A stretch of DNA of 64,000 nt, taken from the NCBI RefSeq assembly GCF_000737245.1, contig NZ_JPQU01000031.1:1-64000 (forward strand), written 5' to 3'. Origin of the DNA: Pseudomonas syringae. GTDB lineage: Bacteria > Pseudomonadota > Gammaproteobacteria > Pseudomonadales > Pseudomonadaceae. The notes under the pieces are model-generated. The model saw only the letters and a program-made list of their open reading frames with translations. It was not told where the DNA came from and ran no database searches. The translations under genes and the position numbers were made by a program. The first letter of the stretch is position 1. Each line of letters opens with the position of its first letter. Below are positions 8,107 through 17,656 of the stretch, piece after piece.

Positions 8107-10368
8107 ATGAGCCAGTTGACCCCCGTTCACGGCAAGCACGACCACGCAGAACACGATCATTCAAAGCACGATCGCGGCGATAAAGCCCACGATCACGCTG
8201 CCCACGACCATAGCTGCTGCTCTTCAAAAGCCGCCCCTGCGGTAGTTTCGTTTACCGATGCGCCTGCATCTGGGGGCCAACTCAGTACTTTCCGCATCGA
8301 GCAGATGGATTGCCCTACAGAGCAAACCCTTATCCAGAACAAGCTGGGCAAGCTGGCGGGCGTGCACAAGCTTGAATTCAACTTGATCAATCGTGTCTTG
8401 GGCGTCTGGCATGAGCTGCCGTCCACCGAGCCGATTCGCGATGCCATTGCCTCGTTGGGCATGCAGGCCGAGCCGATTGAAGAGGGCGCTGACGCAGCAC
8501 CGGCACCGGTGGTCAAGAAAGCCTGGTGGCCCCTGGCATTGTCGGGCGTCACGGCATTGGCTGCCGAGGTGATCCACTTCGGCGCGCTGGCACCGAATTG
8601 GGTGGTGGCCGTGGTGGCGCTGGTTTCCATCCTCAGTGGCGGCTTGGGCACTTACAAGAAAGGCTGGATCGCACTCAAGAACCTCAATCTGAACATCAAT
8701 GCCTTGATGAGCATTGCGGTGACCGGCGCGGTGCTGATCGGGCAGTGGCCGGAAGCGGCGATGGTGATGTTTCTGTTTACCGTGGCCGAGTTGATCGAGG
8801 CCAAATCCCTGGACCGCGCCCGCAACGCCATCAGCGGCTTGATGCAGCTGACCCCCGAGCTGGCAACCGTGCAGCAGGCTGATGGTCAGTGGCTCGAAGT
8901 GGAAGCTAAAAGTATCGAGTTGGGCGCTATCGTCCGGGTAAAGCCGGGTGAGCGAGTTGCGCTGGACGGTGAGGTGGTCTCGGGGAACTCGACCATCGAC
9001 CAGGCACCGATTACCGGCGAAAGCCTGCCCGTGGAAAAAACCATCGGTGACAAGGTGTTTGCCGGGACCATCAACCAGGCCGGTGCGCTTGAATATCGCG
9101 TGAGCGCCGCTGCCAACAACTCCACTCTGGCGCGAATCATTCACGCCGTGGAAGCAGCCCAAGGCTCACGGGCGCCGACCCAGCGCTTCGTTGACAGCTT
9201 CTCGCGTATCTACACCCCGGCTGTATTTCTCTTCGCGCTGGGTGTCGCGATCATCCCGCCGCTGTTCATGGGCGCGGTCTGGTTCGACTGGATCTATCGC
9301 GCCTTGGTGCTGTTGGTCGTTGCGTGTCCGTGTGCGTTGGTGATTTCCACGCCGGTGACGATCGTTAGCGGCCTGGCTGCGGCAGCGCGCAAAGGCATTT
9401 TGATCAAGGGCGGCGTGTACCTGGAAATGGGCCACAAGCTGGATTACCTGGCCTTGGACAAAACCGGCACGATCACCCACGGCAAACCGATGCAGACCGA
9501 CTTTGTATTGCTTGAGCCCATGGCGGCGGAGCTGGCACCGCGTGTGGCGGCAAGCCTGGCGGGTCGCTCGGATCATCCAGTTTCCCAGGCAATTGCCAAG
9601 GCGGCCGCGCAGGATATGCAGGCCCATCAAGTCGCCGCCTTCGAAGCGCTGGCAGGGCGCGGTGTGCGCGGCGAGATCAATGGCGAGCTTTATCATCTGG
9701 GCAACCATCGTCTGGTTGAAGAGCTTGGCCTGTGTTCACCCCAGCTTGAGGCGCAGCTCGATGCGCTGGAGCAGCAGGGCAAGAGCGTCGTGCTGTTACT
9801 GGATCGTTCCGGCCCGCTGGCGTTATTTGCCGTGGCTGACACGGTGAAAGACAGCAGCCGCGAAGCGATTCAGCAGCTGCATGAGCTGGGTGTCAAAACC
9901 CTGATGCTCACCGGTGACAACCCGCATACGGCCAAGGCCATTGCCGCGCAGGTCGGTATTGACTCGGCTCAGGGCAACCTGATGCCGACGGACAAGCTGG
10001 AGGCAATCGAAGCGTTGTACGCCAAAGGTCATCGGGTCGGGATGGTTGGTGACGGTATCAACGATGCGCCCGCACTGGCGCGTTCGGAGATCGGTTTCGC
10101 CATGGCTGCTGCCGGTACGGATACCGCCATCGAAACTGCTGATGTCGCGCTGATGGACGACGATTTGCGCAAAATCCCTGCGTTTATTCGCCTGTCACGG
10201 CGCACATCGACCGTGCTCAAGCAGAACATTTACCTGGCGCTGGTGATTAAGGCGATCTTCCTGGTGATGACCTTTACCGGCATGGCGACCATGTGGATGG
10301 CGGTGTTCGCCGACATGGGCGTGAGTTTGCTGGTGGTGTTCAACGGGTTGCGGTTGCTTAAAAAATAA
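8107..10368 (+). CDS. cadA: Heavy-metal-translocating P1B-type ATPase (Cd/Zn/Pb efflux)
   Basis: A 753-residue inner-membrane pump. It starts with a histidine-rich stretch (HGKHDHAEHDHSKHDR, residues 9-24, then AHDHAAHDHSCC), followed by an HMA-like domain with EQMDCPTEQTL near 65-75 that has a single Cys instead of CxxC. Transmembrane CPC is C407-P408-C409 in VVACPCALVIST, the phosphorylated Asp is D451 in DKTGTITHG, and GDGINDAPALA is the hinge motif. This combination points to the Zn/Cd/Pb branch (ZntA/CadA) rather than Cu. Transcribed from the CadR-controlled promoter just upstream. A REPIN follows the stop. Confidence 0.95.
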   Translation: MSQLTPVHGKHDHAEHDHSKHDRGDKAHDHAAHDHSCCSSKAAPAVVSFTDAPASGGQLSTFRIEQMDCPTEQTLIQNKLGKLAGVHKLEFNLINRVLGVWHELPSTEPIRDAIASLGMQAEPIEEGADAAPAPVVKKAWWPLALSGVTALAAEVIHFGALAPNWVVAVVALVSILSGGLGTYKKGWIALKNLNLNINALMSIAVTGAVLIGQWPEAAMVMFLFTVAELIEAKSLDRARNAISGLMQLTPELATVQQADGQWLEVEAKSIELGAIVRVKPGERVALDGEVVSGNSTIDQAPITGESLPVEKTIGDKVFAGTINQAGALEYRVSAAANNSTLARIIHAVEAAQGSRAPTQRFVDSFSRIYTPAVFLFALGVAIIPPLFMGAVWFDWIYRALVLLVVACPCALVISTPVTIVSGLAAAARKGILIKGGVYLEMGHKLDYLALDKTGTITHGKPMQTDFVLLEPMAAELAPRVAASLAGRSDHPVSQAIAKAAAQDMQAHQVAAFEALAGRGVRGEINGELYHLGNHRLVEELGLCSPQLEAQLDALEQQGKSVVLLLDRSGPLALFAVADTVKDSSREAIQQLHELGVKTLMLTGDNPHTAKAIAAQVGIDSAQGNLMPTDKLEAIEALYAKGHRVGMVGDGINDAPALARSEIGFAMAAAGTDTAIETADVALMDDDLRKIPAFIRLSRRTSTVLKQNIYLALVIKAIFLVMTFTGMATMWMAVFADMGVSLLVVFNGLRLLKK

Positions 10369-10375
10369 CCCAGAT

Positions 10376-10467
10376 CTGTTGGAGCGAGGCTTGCCCGCGA
10401 ACGTATCGCCTCGGTGGGGCAGATACACCGTATTATCGTTCTTCGCGGGCAAGCCTCGCTCCAACAG
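10376..10467. repeat. REPIN, family C
   Basis: Arms CTGTTGGAGCGAGGCTTGCC... and complement fill most of the gap between the convergent ends of cadA and hutG. Confidence 0.9.
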
Positions 10468-10471
10468 AAAA

Positions 10472-11275
10472 TCAGCGGCCGTACTTAGCCTTGCCCCAAC
10501 TAATCATCCCCTCGACCAACGCCCTCAACACCACCCGCGTCGGTTCAGCCAAGTCCGGGCGGTAGTGGAATGGCACGAACTCATCCATGTAGGTAGCTTG
10601 CACCAGCTCCAGTTGCACGGCATGGATGTTGTTGGCCGGGTCGCCGTAGTGGCGGGTGATGTGGCCGCCTTTGAAGCGCCCGTTGAGCACGTGGCTGTAG
10701 TCAGTGGCGGCGGCACACGTGGCTTCCAGGCCTGTGGCCAGTTCTTCAGCACAGCTGGCGCCGTTGAAGGTGCCGAGGTTGAAGTCCGGCAAAAGCCCGT
10801 CGAACAGGTGCGGGATATGGCCGCGTATCGAGTGGGCATCGAACAGCAGCGCATAGCCGAATTCGTCTCTGAGCCGTCCCAGTTCTTGTTCCAGAGTCTG
10901 GTGGTACGGCTTCCAGATCTGTTCCAGATAGGTCGCCCGTTCTTCGGCACTCGGTGCCTGGCCATCCTTGAACAGCGGCACGCCGTCGAACAGGATCGAC
11001 GGGAATAGCCCCGTTGTTGCACCGGCGTACAGCGGCTTGTCGTCTGATGGGCGATTGAGGTCGATCACGAAGCGCGAATACTCGGCTGCCAGAGTACTTG
11101 CGCCCAGTTCAGCGGCGAAATCGTAGAGCTGGGGAATGTGCCAGTCGGTATCCGGCAGGCTCAGGGCGTCGTCCACCAGACCCGCCTCGACCGCGGGTGT
11201 CAGGCGCAGACCCGCATGAGGCATGCTGATCAGTAGCGGCACCCGGCCGCGAGAAAATTTCAGAACGTTGTCCAT
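10472..11275 (-). CDS. hutG: N-formylglutamate deformylase
   Basis: A 267-residue metal-dependent amidohydrolase that releases formate and glutamate from N-formylglutamate, the last step of the five-step Pseudomonas histidine pathway (partner of HutF). Family features: SMPHAGLRL near residue 17, DTDWHIPQLYDFA near 42, FVIDLNRPS near 69 and LLFDAHSIRG near 143, which supply His/Asp/Glu metal ligands. It is the last gene of the hut operon, 63 bases after hutI. The start is the ATG at 11275 behind an AGGAG-like site (GATAGGAGAG). Confidence 0.95.
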   Translation of the reverse strand: MDNVLKFSRGRVPLLISMPHAGLRLTPAVEAGLVDDALSLPDTDWHIPQLYDFAAELGASTLAAEYSRFVIDLNRPSDDKPLYAGATTGLFPSILFDGVPLFKDGQAPSAEERATYLEQIWKPYHQTLEQELGRLRDEFGYALLFDAHSIRGHIPHLFDGLLPDFNLGTFNGASCAEELATGLEATCAAATDYSHVLNGRFKGGHITRHYGDPANNIHAVQLELVQATYMDEFVPFHYRPDLAEPTRVVLRALVEGMISWGKAKYGR

Positions 11276-11320
11276 GAATCTCTCCTATCAATAACCCACA
11301 ACGGCTGTGTTGAAGTGCAA

Positions 11321-11336
11321 TCCCCTGTGGGAGTCG
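11321..11336. repeat. Truncated REP remnant
   Basis: TCCCCTGTGGGAGTCGTG at the hutI-hutG junction is the outer end of a family A arm that stops abruptly beside the hutI stop codon. It is probably a decayed half-element. Confidence 0.5.
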
Positions 11337-11338
11337 TG

Positions 11339-12544
11339 TCAAATCACCGACTCAACCCCATGCCGAACGACACGCTTGTCCAGATCACCCCCCAGCCAAT
11401 AGGCCAGGTCTGCAGGCCGTTCGATGTCCCAGGCCACGAAGTCAGCGAATTTGCCCACCTCCAGCGAACCATGTGTTTCACCCATCCCCAGAGCTTTGGC
11501 GGCATTGATCGTGACGCCGGCCAAGGCTTCTTCAGGTGTCATGCGGAACAAGGTGCAGGCCATGTTCAGCATCAAACGCAACGACAGCGCAGGCGATGTG
11601 CCGGGGTTGAGGTCGCTGGCGATGGCGATATCCACGCCGTGTTCGCGCAGCGCGTCCATAGGCGGCAACTGGGTTTCCCGCAGGAAGTAATAAGCACCCG
11701 GCAGCAACACGGCCACCGTTCCGGCTGCACCCATGGCGATGGCGTCCGCTTCAGTCATGAACTCCAGATGATCCGCCGACAGCGCCTTATAGCGTGCCGC
11801 CAGACTCGAACCGGCCAGTGAGGACAGCTGTTCGGCATGCAGCTTCACCGGCAAGCCCAATTGGCCAGCGGTGATAAAGACCTGTTCAACCTGCGCCGGG
11901 GAAAATGCCAGATACTCGCAAAACGCATCCACTGCGTCGACCAGGCCTTCCTCGGCCAGGGCAGGCAACATCTCGCTGCAGATGTGATTGATGTAATCGT
12001 CGGCGCGGTCAGCGTATTCGGGTGGCAAGGCGTGGGCGGCCAGACAGGTGCTGCGTACGGTCACCGGCAGCGTATTGCCGAGACGGCGGATAACCCGCAA
12101 CAACTTGCGCTCGCTGGCCAGATCCAGACCGTAACCGGACTTCATCTCCACCGTGGTCACGCCGTCCTTGAGCAGATGCCGCAAGCGGCGTTCGGCACTG
12201 GCGTACAACTCATCTTCGCTGGCAGCGCGGGTGGCGCGCACGGTACTGGCGATGCCGCCGCCTGCCGCTGCTATTTCGGCGTAGCTGACACCTTGCAGAC
12301 GCTGCTCGAATTCACCGCTGCGGTTGCCGCCGAACACGGTATGGGTGTGGCAATCGATCAGGCCCGGCGTGACCCACGCGCCATTGAGGTCGATGACGCT
12401 GTCATAGCTTGATTCGGGTTGGTCGGCCTGCGGCCCGATCCATTCAATCAACGCTCCGCAGGTCACGATGGCGGCGTGCTCGATGATCGAGTATTGACCT
12501 CGCGCCATGCTCGCGACGTGACAGTGTTTCCAGAGCGTTTTCAT
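11339..12544 (-). CDS. hutI: Imidazolonepropionase
   Basis: A 401-residue amidohydrolase that opens 4-imidazolone-5-propionate to N-formimidoyl-L-glutamate, the third step of histidine degradation. The metal-binding HxH is in [15 protein letters not shown] near residue 80; further ligands are in [17 protein letters not shown] and [11 protein letters not shown] near residue 310. Length and motif order fit HutI. It lies between hutT (14-base gap) and hutG on the same strand, so it is part of the hut operon. Confidence 0.96.
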   Translation of the reverse strand: MKTLWKHCHVASMARGQYSIIEHAAIVTCGALIEWIGPQADQPESSYDSVIDLNGAWVTPGLIDCHTHTVFGGNRSGEFEQRLQGVSYAEIAAAGGGIASTVRATRAASEDELYASAERRLRHLLKDGVTTVEMKSGYGLDLASERKLLRVIRRLGNTLPVTVRSTCLAAHALPPEYADRADDYINHICSEMLPALAEEGLVDAVDAFCEYLAFSPAQVEQVFITAGQLGLPVKLHAEQLSSLAGSSLAARYKALSADHLEFMTEADAIAMGAAGTVAVLLPGAYYFLRETQLPPMDALREHGVDIAIASDLNPGTSPALSLRLMLNMACTLFRMTPEEALAGVTINAAKALGMGETHGSLEVGKFADFVAWDIERPADLAYWLGGDLDKRVVRHGVESVI

Positions 12545-12558
12545 TTCCAGTCTCCGCG

Positions 12559-13959
12559 TTACCGATGAGTGATGGAGGGACTACCGGGACGTTTTGGCGT
12601 GCTCGATTTGACCCATAAAGAGTAGGCGGCGACTAGCAGCACCACCCAGACCCCGCCGACGATCAACGCCATGCGGTTGTCCGGGAAGTAGCCCAGCACG
12701 CCGAAGATAAACAACATGAACACGATGGCGGCCGCAGGCGCGTAAGGCCAGAACGGTACCGGGAATTTCAGCTGTGCAGCTTCTTCGCGGCTCATGGCGC
12801 GGCGCATGGCGACTTGCGTCAGCAGGATCATCAACCAGACCCAGACCGTGGCGAAGGTCGCGATGGACGCAATCAACAGGAACACGTTTTCCGGGATTTT
12901 GTAGTTCAGCCATACGCCGCCCAGCAGCGCGACGCCCATCACCAGCACGGTCATCCACGGCACGCCCTGTTCGGACAGGCGGGAGAAGGCTGCAGGTGCC
13001 TGACCCTGTTGCGCTAGGCCGTACATGATGCGGCCTGCGCCGAACACGTCACTGTTGATTGCCGAAACCGCGGCGGAAATCACCACCACATTGAGCAGCG
13101 CAGCCGCCCACGGAAAGCCGAGACTGGCGAAAATCTGCACGAACGGGCTGTTTTCCTTGCTGATCTGCGTCCAGGGGAACAGGGCCATGAGCACGAACAG
13201 AGTCAGCACGTAGAACAGCAGTATCCGCAGCGGCACTGAGTTGATCGCGCGGGGGATGGTCTGCTGCGGGTCCTTGGCTTCACCCGCCGTGATACCGATG
13301 ATCTCGATGCCGCCGAAGGCAAACATCACCACCGCGAAGCAGGCGATCAGGCCGCCGATGCCGTTGGGCAGGAAGCCGCCATGCGTCCACAGATTGCTGA
13401 TCCCGGAGACTGACTCGCCGTCGGCCGACAGGTTGACGCCAAACAGCAACAGGCCGAGCCCGGCGACGATCATGGCGACGATGGCGCTGACTTTCAGTAG
13501 TGAGAGCCAGAATTCGGTTTCGCCGAAAACTTTGACGTTGCACAGGTTCAGCGCGCCGATCAGGAACACGATGCCCAAGACCCAGATCCAGCGCGGCACG
13601 TCCGGAAACCAGAAGCCCATATAGATGCCGAACGCGGTCACGTCGGCGATGCAGACAATGATCATTTCAAACGCATAGGTCCAGCCCAGTACAAAGCCCG
13701 CCATGGGGCCCAGGTAAGTGCTGGCGTATTCGCCGAACGAACCGGAAACCGGGTTGTGCACGGCCATTTCACCCAAAGCGCGCATGACCATGAACACCGC
13801 CGCGCCGCCGATCAGGTAGGCGAGCAACACTGCCGGGCCTGCCATCTGAATCGCCGAAGCCGATCCATAGAACAAGCCGGTGCCGATGGCCGAACCCAGG
13901 GCCATGAAGCGAATATGACGAGCCGAAAGCCCGCGTTTCAAACCTTGCTGTGACGTCAT
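12559..13959 (-). CDS. hutT: Amino-acid permease, probable histidine transporter
   Basis: A 466-residue APC-superfamily (AAT family) permease with about twelve membrane helices. The start is the ATG at 13959, giving [20 protein letters not shown]; the in-frame extension upstream is leader. The signature [20 protein letters not shown] lies in the first helix and the family motif [19 protein letters not shown] near residue 70. It resembles proline/GABA/histidine permeases of the ProY/GabP type. Histidine specificity is inferred from its place between a hutH homologue and hutI. A 341-base gap before it, with a hairpin and REP sequences, suggests it may have its own promoter. Confidence 0.88.
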   Translation of the reverse strand: MTSQQGLKRGLSARHIRFMALGSAIGTGLFYGSASAIQMAGPAVLLAYLIGGAAVFMVMRALGEMAVHNPVSGSFGEYASTYLGPMAGFVLGWTYAFEMIIVCIADVTAFGIYMGFWFPDVPRWIWVLGIVFLIGALNLCNVKVFGETEFWLSLLKVSAIVAMIVAGLGLLLFGVNLSADGESVSGISNLWTHGGFLPNGIGGLIACFAVVMFAFGGIEIIGITAGEAKDPQQTIPRAINSVPLRILLFYVLTLFVLMALFPWTQISKENSPFVQIFASLGFPWAAALLNVVVISAAVSAINSDVFGAGRIMYGLAQQGQAPAAFSRLSEQGVPWMTVLVMGVALLGGVWLNYKIPENVFLLIASIATFATVWVWLMILLTQVAMRRAMSREEAAQLKFPVPFWPYAPAAAIVFMLFIFGVLGYFPDNRMALIVGGVWVVLLVAAYSLWVKSSTPKRPGSPSITHR

Positions 13960-14068
13960 TTCAATCCAATCCGGTTTCTTTCCAGCGAACTGCCAGTTAC
14001 TCAGGGCGCGAAGGATACCTGCTGGTTGGGGTCGACCAAATCCATCTGTGATCGGGTGTCGCCTGGCT

Positions 14069-14090
14069 GACATCCAGTGTCATGGATGTC
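14069..14090. repeat. Perfect 7-bp inverted repeat upstream of hutT
   Basis: GACATCC-AGTGTCAT-GGATGTC. There is no T-run on either side, so it is not an obvious terminator. It could be an operator or leader hairpin for hutT. Confidence 0.4.
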
Positions 14091-14118
14091 TATACGTTTC
14101 GTTTAGCTGGACCAGACC

Positions 14119-14210
14119 CGTGGGAGCGAGCTTGCTCGCGAAGAGGGCGGTACATCCAGAGCATATGTGTCGTCTGTAACAATGCCTTCGCGAGCAAGCT
14201 CGCTCCCACA
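14119..14210. repeat. REPIN, family A
   Basis: CGTGGGAGCGAGCTTGCTCG arm and its complement, between the hutH homologue and hutT. Confidence 0.9.
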
Positions 14211-14244
14211 TGGCCCCGCGTATCCCGGATACACCGCGCCATCG

Positions 14245-14272
14245 TTCTTCGCGGGCAAGCCTCGCTCCCACA
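14245..14272. repeat. Single REP half, family A/C hybrid
   Basis: TTCGCGGGCAAGCCTCGCTC followed by CCACA is one right-hand REP arm without a partner, 35 bases beyond the complete REPIN. Confidence 0.75.
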
Positions 14273-14300
14273 TATGACCGCGTATTCCTGATATGCCGCT

Positions 14301-15830
14301 TCATCGTTCATTGCGGGCACTCATCACCTTTGCCAACATCTCCTCACTCCTGAGCACCTTCGCGCTGCTGGCAATATCCGGTGCCAGCCAACGGTCTACG
14401 TCGTAAGGCGGGACGGTTTCGCGTAGCAGTCGCCAGGCCGCATCGGTGCCGACCCCAAACCGCTGGCTCTTCAGAAATTCAAACGCCTGGGCCGCGAGCA
14501 GGTATTCGATGGCCAGAATCTGCGTGGTGTTATCCAGCACCTTGTGCAGCTTCAGCGCCGCGTTGGTGCCCATGCTCAGGTGGTCTTCCTGCAACCCCGA
14601 CGTCACGAAGTTATCGGTGACGGCCGGTTGCGCCAACTGACGGTTTTCCGCACAGAGCGATGCCGCCACGTACTGCACAATCATCATTCCCGAGTTGACG
14701 CCCGGCTGAGCGACCAGAAACGCCGGCAAGTTACTGATGGTCGGGTTGATCAGCCGGTCCAGACGGCGTTCGGCAATCGAGCCCAACTCCGCCACCGCAA
14801 TGGCCAGCAAATCAGCCGCCATGGCCACCGATTGCCCATGAGGGTTGGCTTGGGACACCACGCGATAAGCCTCGGGTGTGCCCAGCAGCAGCGGATTGTC
14901 CGTGGCCGAGTTCAGCTCGATTTCGATTTGTCGGGTGGCATGCACCCACTGATCGCGGGTCGCGCCGTGAACTTGCGGGATCGAACGGACACTGAGCGCA
15001 TCCTGAGTGCGGATGCCGTGGCTGTTGATCACCATCTCGCTGCCCTCCAGCAGGGCGCGCAGGTTTTTGCCGACGATCTGCATGCCAGGATGAGGCTTGA
15101 GGGCAATGATCTCGGCATCAAAGGCGTTGATCTGGCCGCCCAGCGCTTCAAAACTCATGGCACCGATGACGTCTGCCCATTGGGTCAGACGCTGCGCATC
15201 GGCGACAGCCAGGCAGCTCAAACCGGTCATGCACGGCGTTCCGTTGACCAGACACAGCCCGTCTTTTGCGCCCAATACCACCGGGCTCAAGCCTTCAGCC
15301 TCCAGTGCTTGCTGCGCCGGCATGATCTGGCCGCGATAGCTGACGTTGCCAACGCCCAGCAAGGCGATGCCGATGTGCGCCATGTGGGTCAGATAACCCA
15401 CCGAGCCCTGCGACGGGACTTGCGGTGTGATCTGCCGATTGAGCAAAGCCAGCAGAGCCTCGACCACTTGCCGATGCAGCCCGGATTTACCCTGGCTGTA
15501 ATTGATGATCGCCGCACAGATGATCGCCCGGGTCTGCTCGTCGGGTAGCGCAACACCGACGCCACACGCGTGGCTGAGCAAAGTGTTGCGCGACAGCTGG
15601 CTCAGTTGCTCCCCTTCGAGTGAGACATTGCACAGCGCGCCGAGGCCGGTGTTGATGCCATACGCCCGCTCGCCGCTGGCAATGATGCGCTCGACGATGG
15701 CCTGGGCGTTGTCGATCCGTGCCCAGGCATTCGCCGATAGCACCAGTGGCGCACCCTGGCGAGCCACTGCGACCACCTCTTGCCAACGGACCGGACTTTC
15801 ACCAATCACCACTTGTTCGACGGGGGGCAT
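14301..15830 (-). CDS. Histidine ammonia-lyase family protein lacking the MIO triad
   Basis: A 509-residue HAL/PAL-family protein in the position of hutH. The ATG at 15830 is preferred because AAGGAAG lies at proper spacing; a GTG two codons earlier is too close to it. Many HutH landmarks remain: AYGINTGLG near 56, SHACG (His87), LVNGT (Asn196), TQD...R (Arg282), and QEDHLSMG (Glu415). But the loop that should read GSVGASGDLAPL reads GSVGYLTHMAH (142-152): the Ala-Ser-Gly that cyclises into the MIO electrophile is absent. The residue matching Tyr280 is Leu279, and NFHG has become NPHG (330). Direct deamination of histidine is therefore unlikely. It is 12 bases from hutV and in the same operon. 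Alternatives: a regulatory or subunit-like paralogue (HutH1-like). Confidence 0.85.
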   Translation of the reverse strand: MPPVEQVVIGESPVRWQEVVAVARQGAPLVLSANAWARIDNAQAIVERIIASGERAYGINTGLGALCNVSLEGEQLSQLSRNTLLSHACGVGVALPDEQTRAIICAAIINYSQGKSGLHRQVVEALLALLNRQITPQVPSQGSVGYLTHMAHIGIALLGVGNVSYRGQIMPAQQALEAEGLSPVVLGAKDGLCLVNGTPCMTGLSCLAVADAQRLTQWADVIGAMSFEALGGQINAFDAEIIALKPHPGMQIVGKNLRALLEGSEMVINSHGIRTQDALSVRSIPQVHGATRDQWVHATRQIEIELNSATDNPLLLGTPEAYRVVSQANPHGQSVAMAADLLAIAVAELGSIAERRLDRLINPTISNLPAFLVAQPGVNSGMMIVQYVAASLCAENRQLAQPAVTDNFVTSGLQEDHLSMGTNAALKLHKVLDNTTQILAIEYLLAAQAFEFLKSQRFGVGTDAAWRLLRETVPPYDVDRWLAPDIASSAKVLRSEEMLAKVMSARNER

Positions 15831-15842
15831 CTGCACGCTTCC

Positions 15843-16673
15843 TTACACAGTGACTGCGCGCCGCTGCACGAAACGATCAACGTATTCGTCGGCAGGGGAG
15901 TAGAGGATTTCTTTAGGGGTGCCGACCTGAATCAACCGACCGTCCTTGAGAATCGCAATGCGATTGCCGATACGCACGGCTTCGTCCAGATCGTGGGTGA
16001 TAAATACGATTGTTTTCTTCAGGTTGCTTTGCAGCTCCAACAACTGATCCTGCATTTCGGCGCGGATCAGGGGGTCAAGTGCGCTAAAAGCCTCGTCCAT
16101 CAGGATGATGTCCGTATCCGCCGCCAGTGCCCGAGCCAGGCCGACCCGTTGACGCATGCCACCGGAAAGCTGATGCGGATATTTGTTTTCGTAACCTTGC
16201 AGGCCCACGGTGCTGATCCAGTGTTGGGCACGTTCGATGCAATACTCTTTGCTCTCGCCGCGCACCTTCAGGCCATAGGCGACGTTGTCCTGCACGGTTT
16301 TATGCGGCAACAGCCCGAAGCTCTGGAACACCATGCTGATCTTCTTGCGGCGGAATTGGCGCAGAGCTTCCATGTCGTATTGCAGGATGTCTTCGCCATC
16401 CACCAGGATTTCGCCGCTGGTGGGGTCGATCAGCCGATTGAAGTGGCGCACCAGCGTGGATTTGCCTGAACCGGAGAGGCCCATGATCACGAAGATTTCG
16501 CCGCTGCCGATGGACAGCGACAAGTCGTTCACGCCCACCACACAGCCGGTTTTTGCCAGCACCTCGTCCTTGCTCTGGTTGTCCCTGACCATCGCCAGCG
16601 CGTCCTTATAGCGGTTGCCGAAAATCTTGTACACGTTGCGGACCACGATTTTGTCGGGCTCTGGAGTGCTCAT
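15843..16673 (-). CDS. hutV: Histidine/proline-betaine-type ABC transporter, ATPase subunit
   Basis: A 276-residue ABC ATPase of the glycine betaine/proline (ProV/OpuAA-like) group but lacking the CBS domains of full-length ProV. Walker A is GLSGSGKSTLVRHFN near residue 60, the signature is LSGGMRQRVGLARAL near 165, Walker B is IILMDEAFSALDP, and the switch His is in FITHDLDEA. The N-terminal KNVYKIFGNRYKDAL-like segment is typical of HutV. The start overlaps the hutW stop by four bases (ATGA), so expression is coupled. It forms the HutXWV uptake system with the two genes upstream. Confidence 0.93.
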   Translation of the reverse strand: MSTPEPDKIVVRNVYKIFGNRYKDALAMVRDNQSKDEVLAKTGCVVGVNDLSLSIGSGEIFVIMGLSGSGKSTLVRHFNRLIDPTSGEILVDGEDILQYDMEALRQFRRKKISMVFQSFGLLPHKTVQDNVAYGLKVRGESKEYCIERAQHWISTVGLQGYENKYPHQLSGGMRQRVGLARALAADTDIILMDEAFSALDPLIRAEMQDQLLELQSNLKKTIVFITHDLDEAVRIGNRIAILKDGRLIQVGTPKEILYSPADEYVDRFVQRRAVTV

Positions 16674-17521
16674 TTGTTGGCCTCATGTCGTGGTCGGCCG
16701 TAGGCCTGGGTGATGCGGTCGATAACCACTGCAAGAATCACAATCGCCAGCCCTGCTTCCAGGCCGCGCCCGACGTTGAGGGTCTGGATACCGACCAGCA
16801 CGTCTTCGCCCAGGCCACGAGCGCCGATCATCGAGGCGATCACCACCATCGACAGGGCCATCATCGTGGTCTGGTTGATCCCGGCCATGATGCTTGGCAA
16901 GGCCAGGGGTAACTGCACGCCGAACAGTTGCTGCCAGCGGTTGGCACCGAAGGCGTTGATCGCCTCCATGACTTCGCCATCCACCTGGCGGATGCCCAGG
17001 TCGGTCAGGCGAATCAGCGGCGGCGCGGCGTAGATCACGGTGGCGAAAATCGCCGGGACCTTGCCCAAGCCGAACAGCATCAGTACCGGAATCAGGTAAA
17101 CGAAGCTGGGCATGGTCTGCATGATGTCCAGCAACGGCATCAGTACCGATCGCAGGCGATTGCTGCGCGCCGAGAGGATGCCCAGCGGAATGCCGATGAT
17201 CACCGAGATCATCGTCGCCACCAGCATCAGCGCCAGGGTCTGCATCAGCTTGTCCCACAGCCCTACCGCGCCCACCAGAAACAGCAGGCCGACGATGACC
17301 GCTGTGGTCGTCAGCTTGCGCGTCGCATGCCAGGCAATACCGCCGACAATCGCCAGCATCAACCACCACGGGGCCATGCGCAGCAGGCCTTCCAGATTCA
17401 CGATGGCCCACAGCAGCGTGTCGGAGATCTGCCGGAACACATCGCCATAATTAGTCACCAGCGCATCAACCCAGTCGTTGACCAGATTGGCGATGGAGAA
17501 TGTGAAGCTTTCGGGGAACAT
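16670..17521 (-). CDS. hutW: ABC transporter permease of the HutXWV system
   Basis: A 283-residue inner-membrane permease with about six helices in a ProW/OpuAB-type BPD_transp_1 domain. The EAA-like coupling loop is seen around EAINAFGANRWQQLFGVQLP near residue 195. The N-terminal segment contains an amphipathic stretch before the first helix. It overlaps hutV by four bases and follows hutX, with a REPIN in the 135-base gap between them. Confidence 0.92.
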   Translation of the reverse strand: MFPESFTFSIANLVNDWVDALVTNYGDVFRQISDTLLWAIVNLEGLLRMAPWWLMLAIVGGIAWHATRKLTTTAVIVGLLFLVGAVGLWDKLMQTLALMLVATMISVIIGIPLGILSARSNRLRSVLMPLLDIMQTMPSFVYLIPVLMLFGLGKVPAIFATVIYAAPPLIRLTDLGIRQVDGEVMEAINAFGANRWQQLFGVQLPLALPSIMAGINQTTMMALSMVVIASMIGARGLGEDVLVGIQTLNVGRGLEAGLAIVILAVVIDRITQAYGRPRHEANK

Positions 17522-17541
17522 AAGGTGCTCTCGTTTTTATT

Positions 17542-17634
17542 TGTTGGAGCGAGGCTTGCCCGCGAAGAGGCCAGTACAGTCGACGAATGATTGTTCAGAT
17601 ACAACGCCTTCGCGGGCAAGCCTCGCTCCAACAG
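17542..17634. repeat. REPIN, family C
   Basis: TGTTGGAGCGAGGCTTGCCC arm and complement, inside the hut operon between hutX and hutW. A hairpin here could uncouple the abundant binding protein from the membrane subunits. Confidence 0.9.
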
Positions 17635-17656
17635 GTCCGTGTTGGCCGCGTTTTAC

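Larger units (their letters stand above)
13960..14300. other. Intergenic region between the hutH homologue and hutT
   Basis: The 341 bases hold a perfect small inverted repeat (GACATCC...GGATGTC, 14069-14090), one complete REPIN and one extra REP half. No coding sequence was recognised. In relatives with two hutH copies the second histidase gene lies near this position, as I recall, but no hutH remnant is visible here. Confidence 0.6.
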
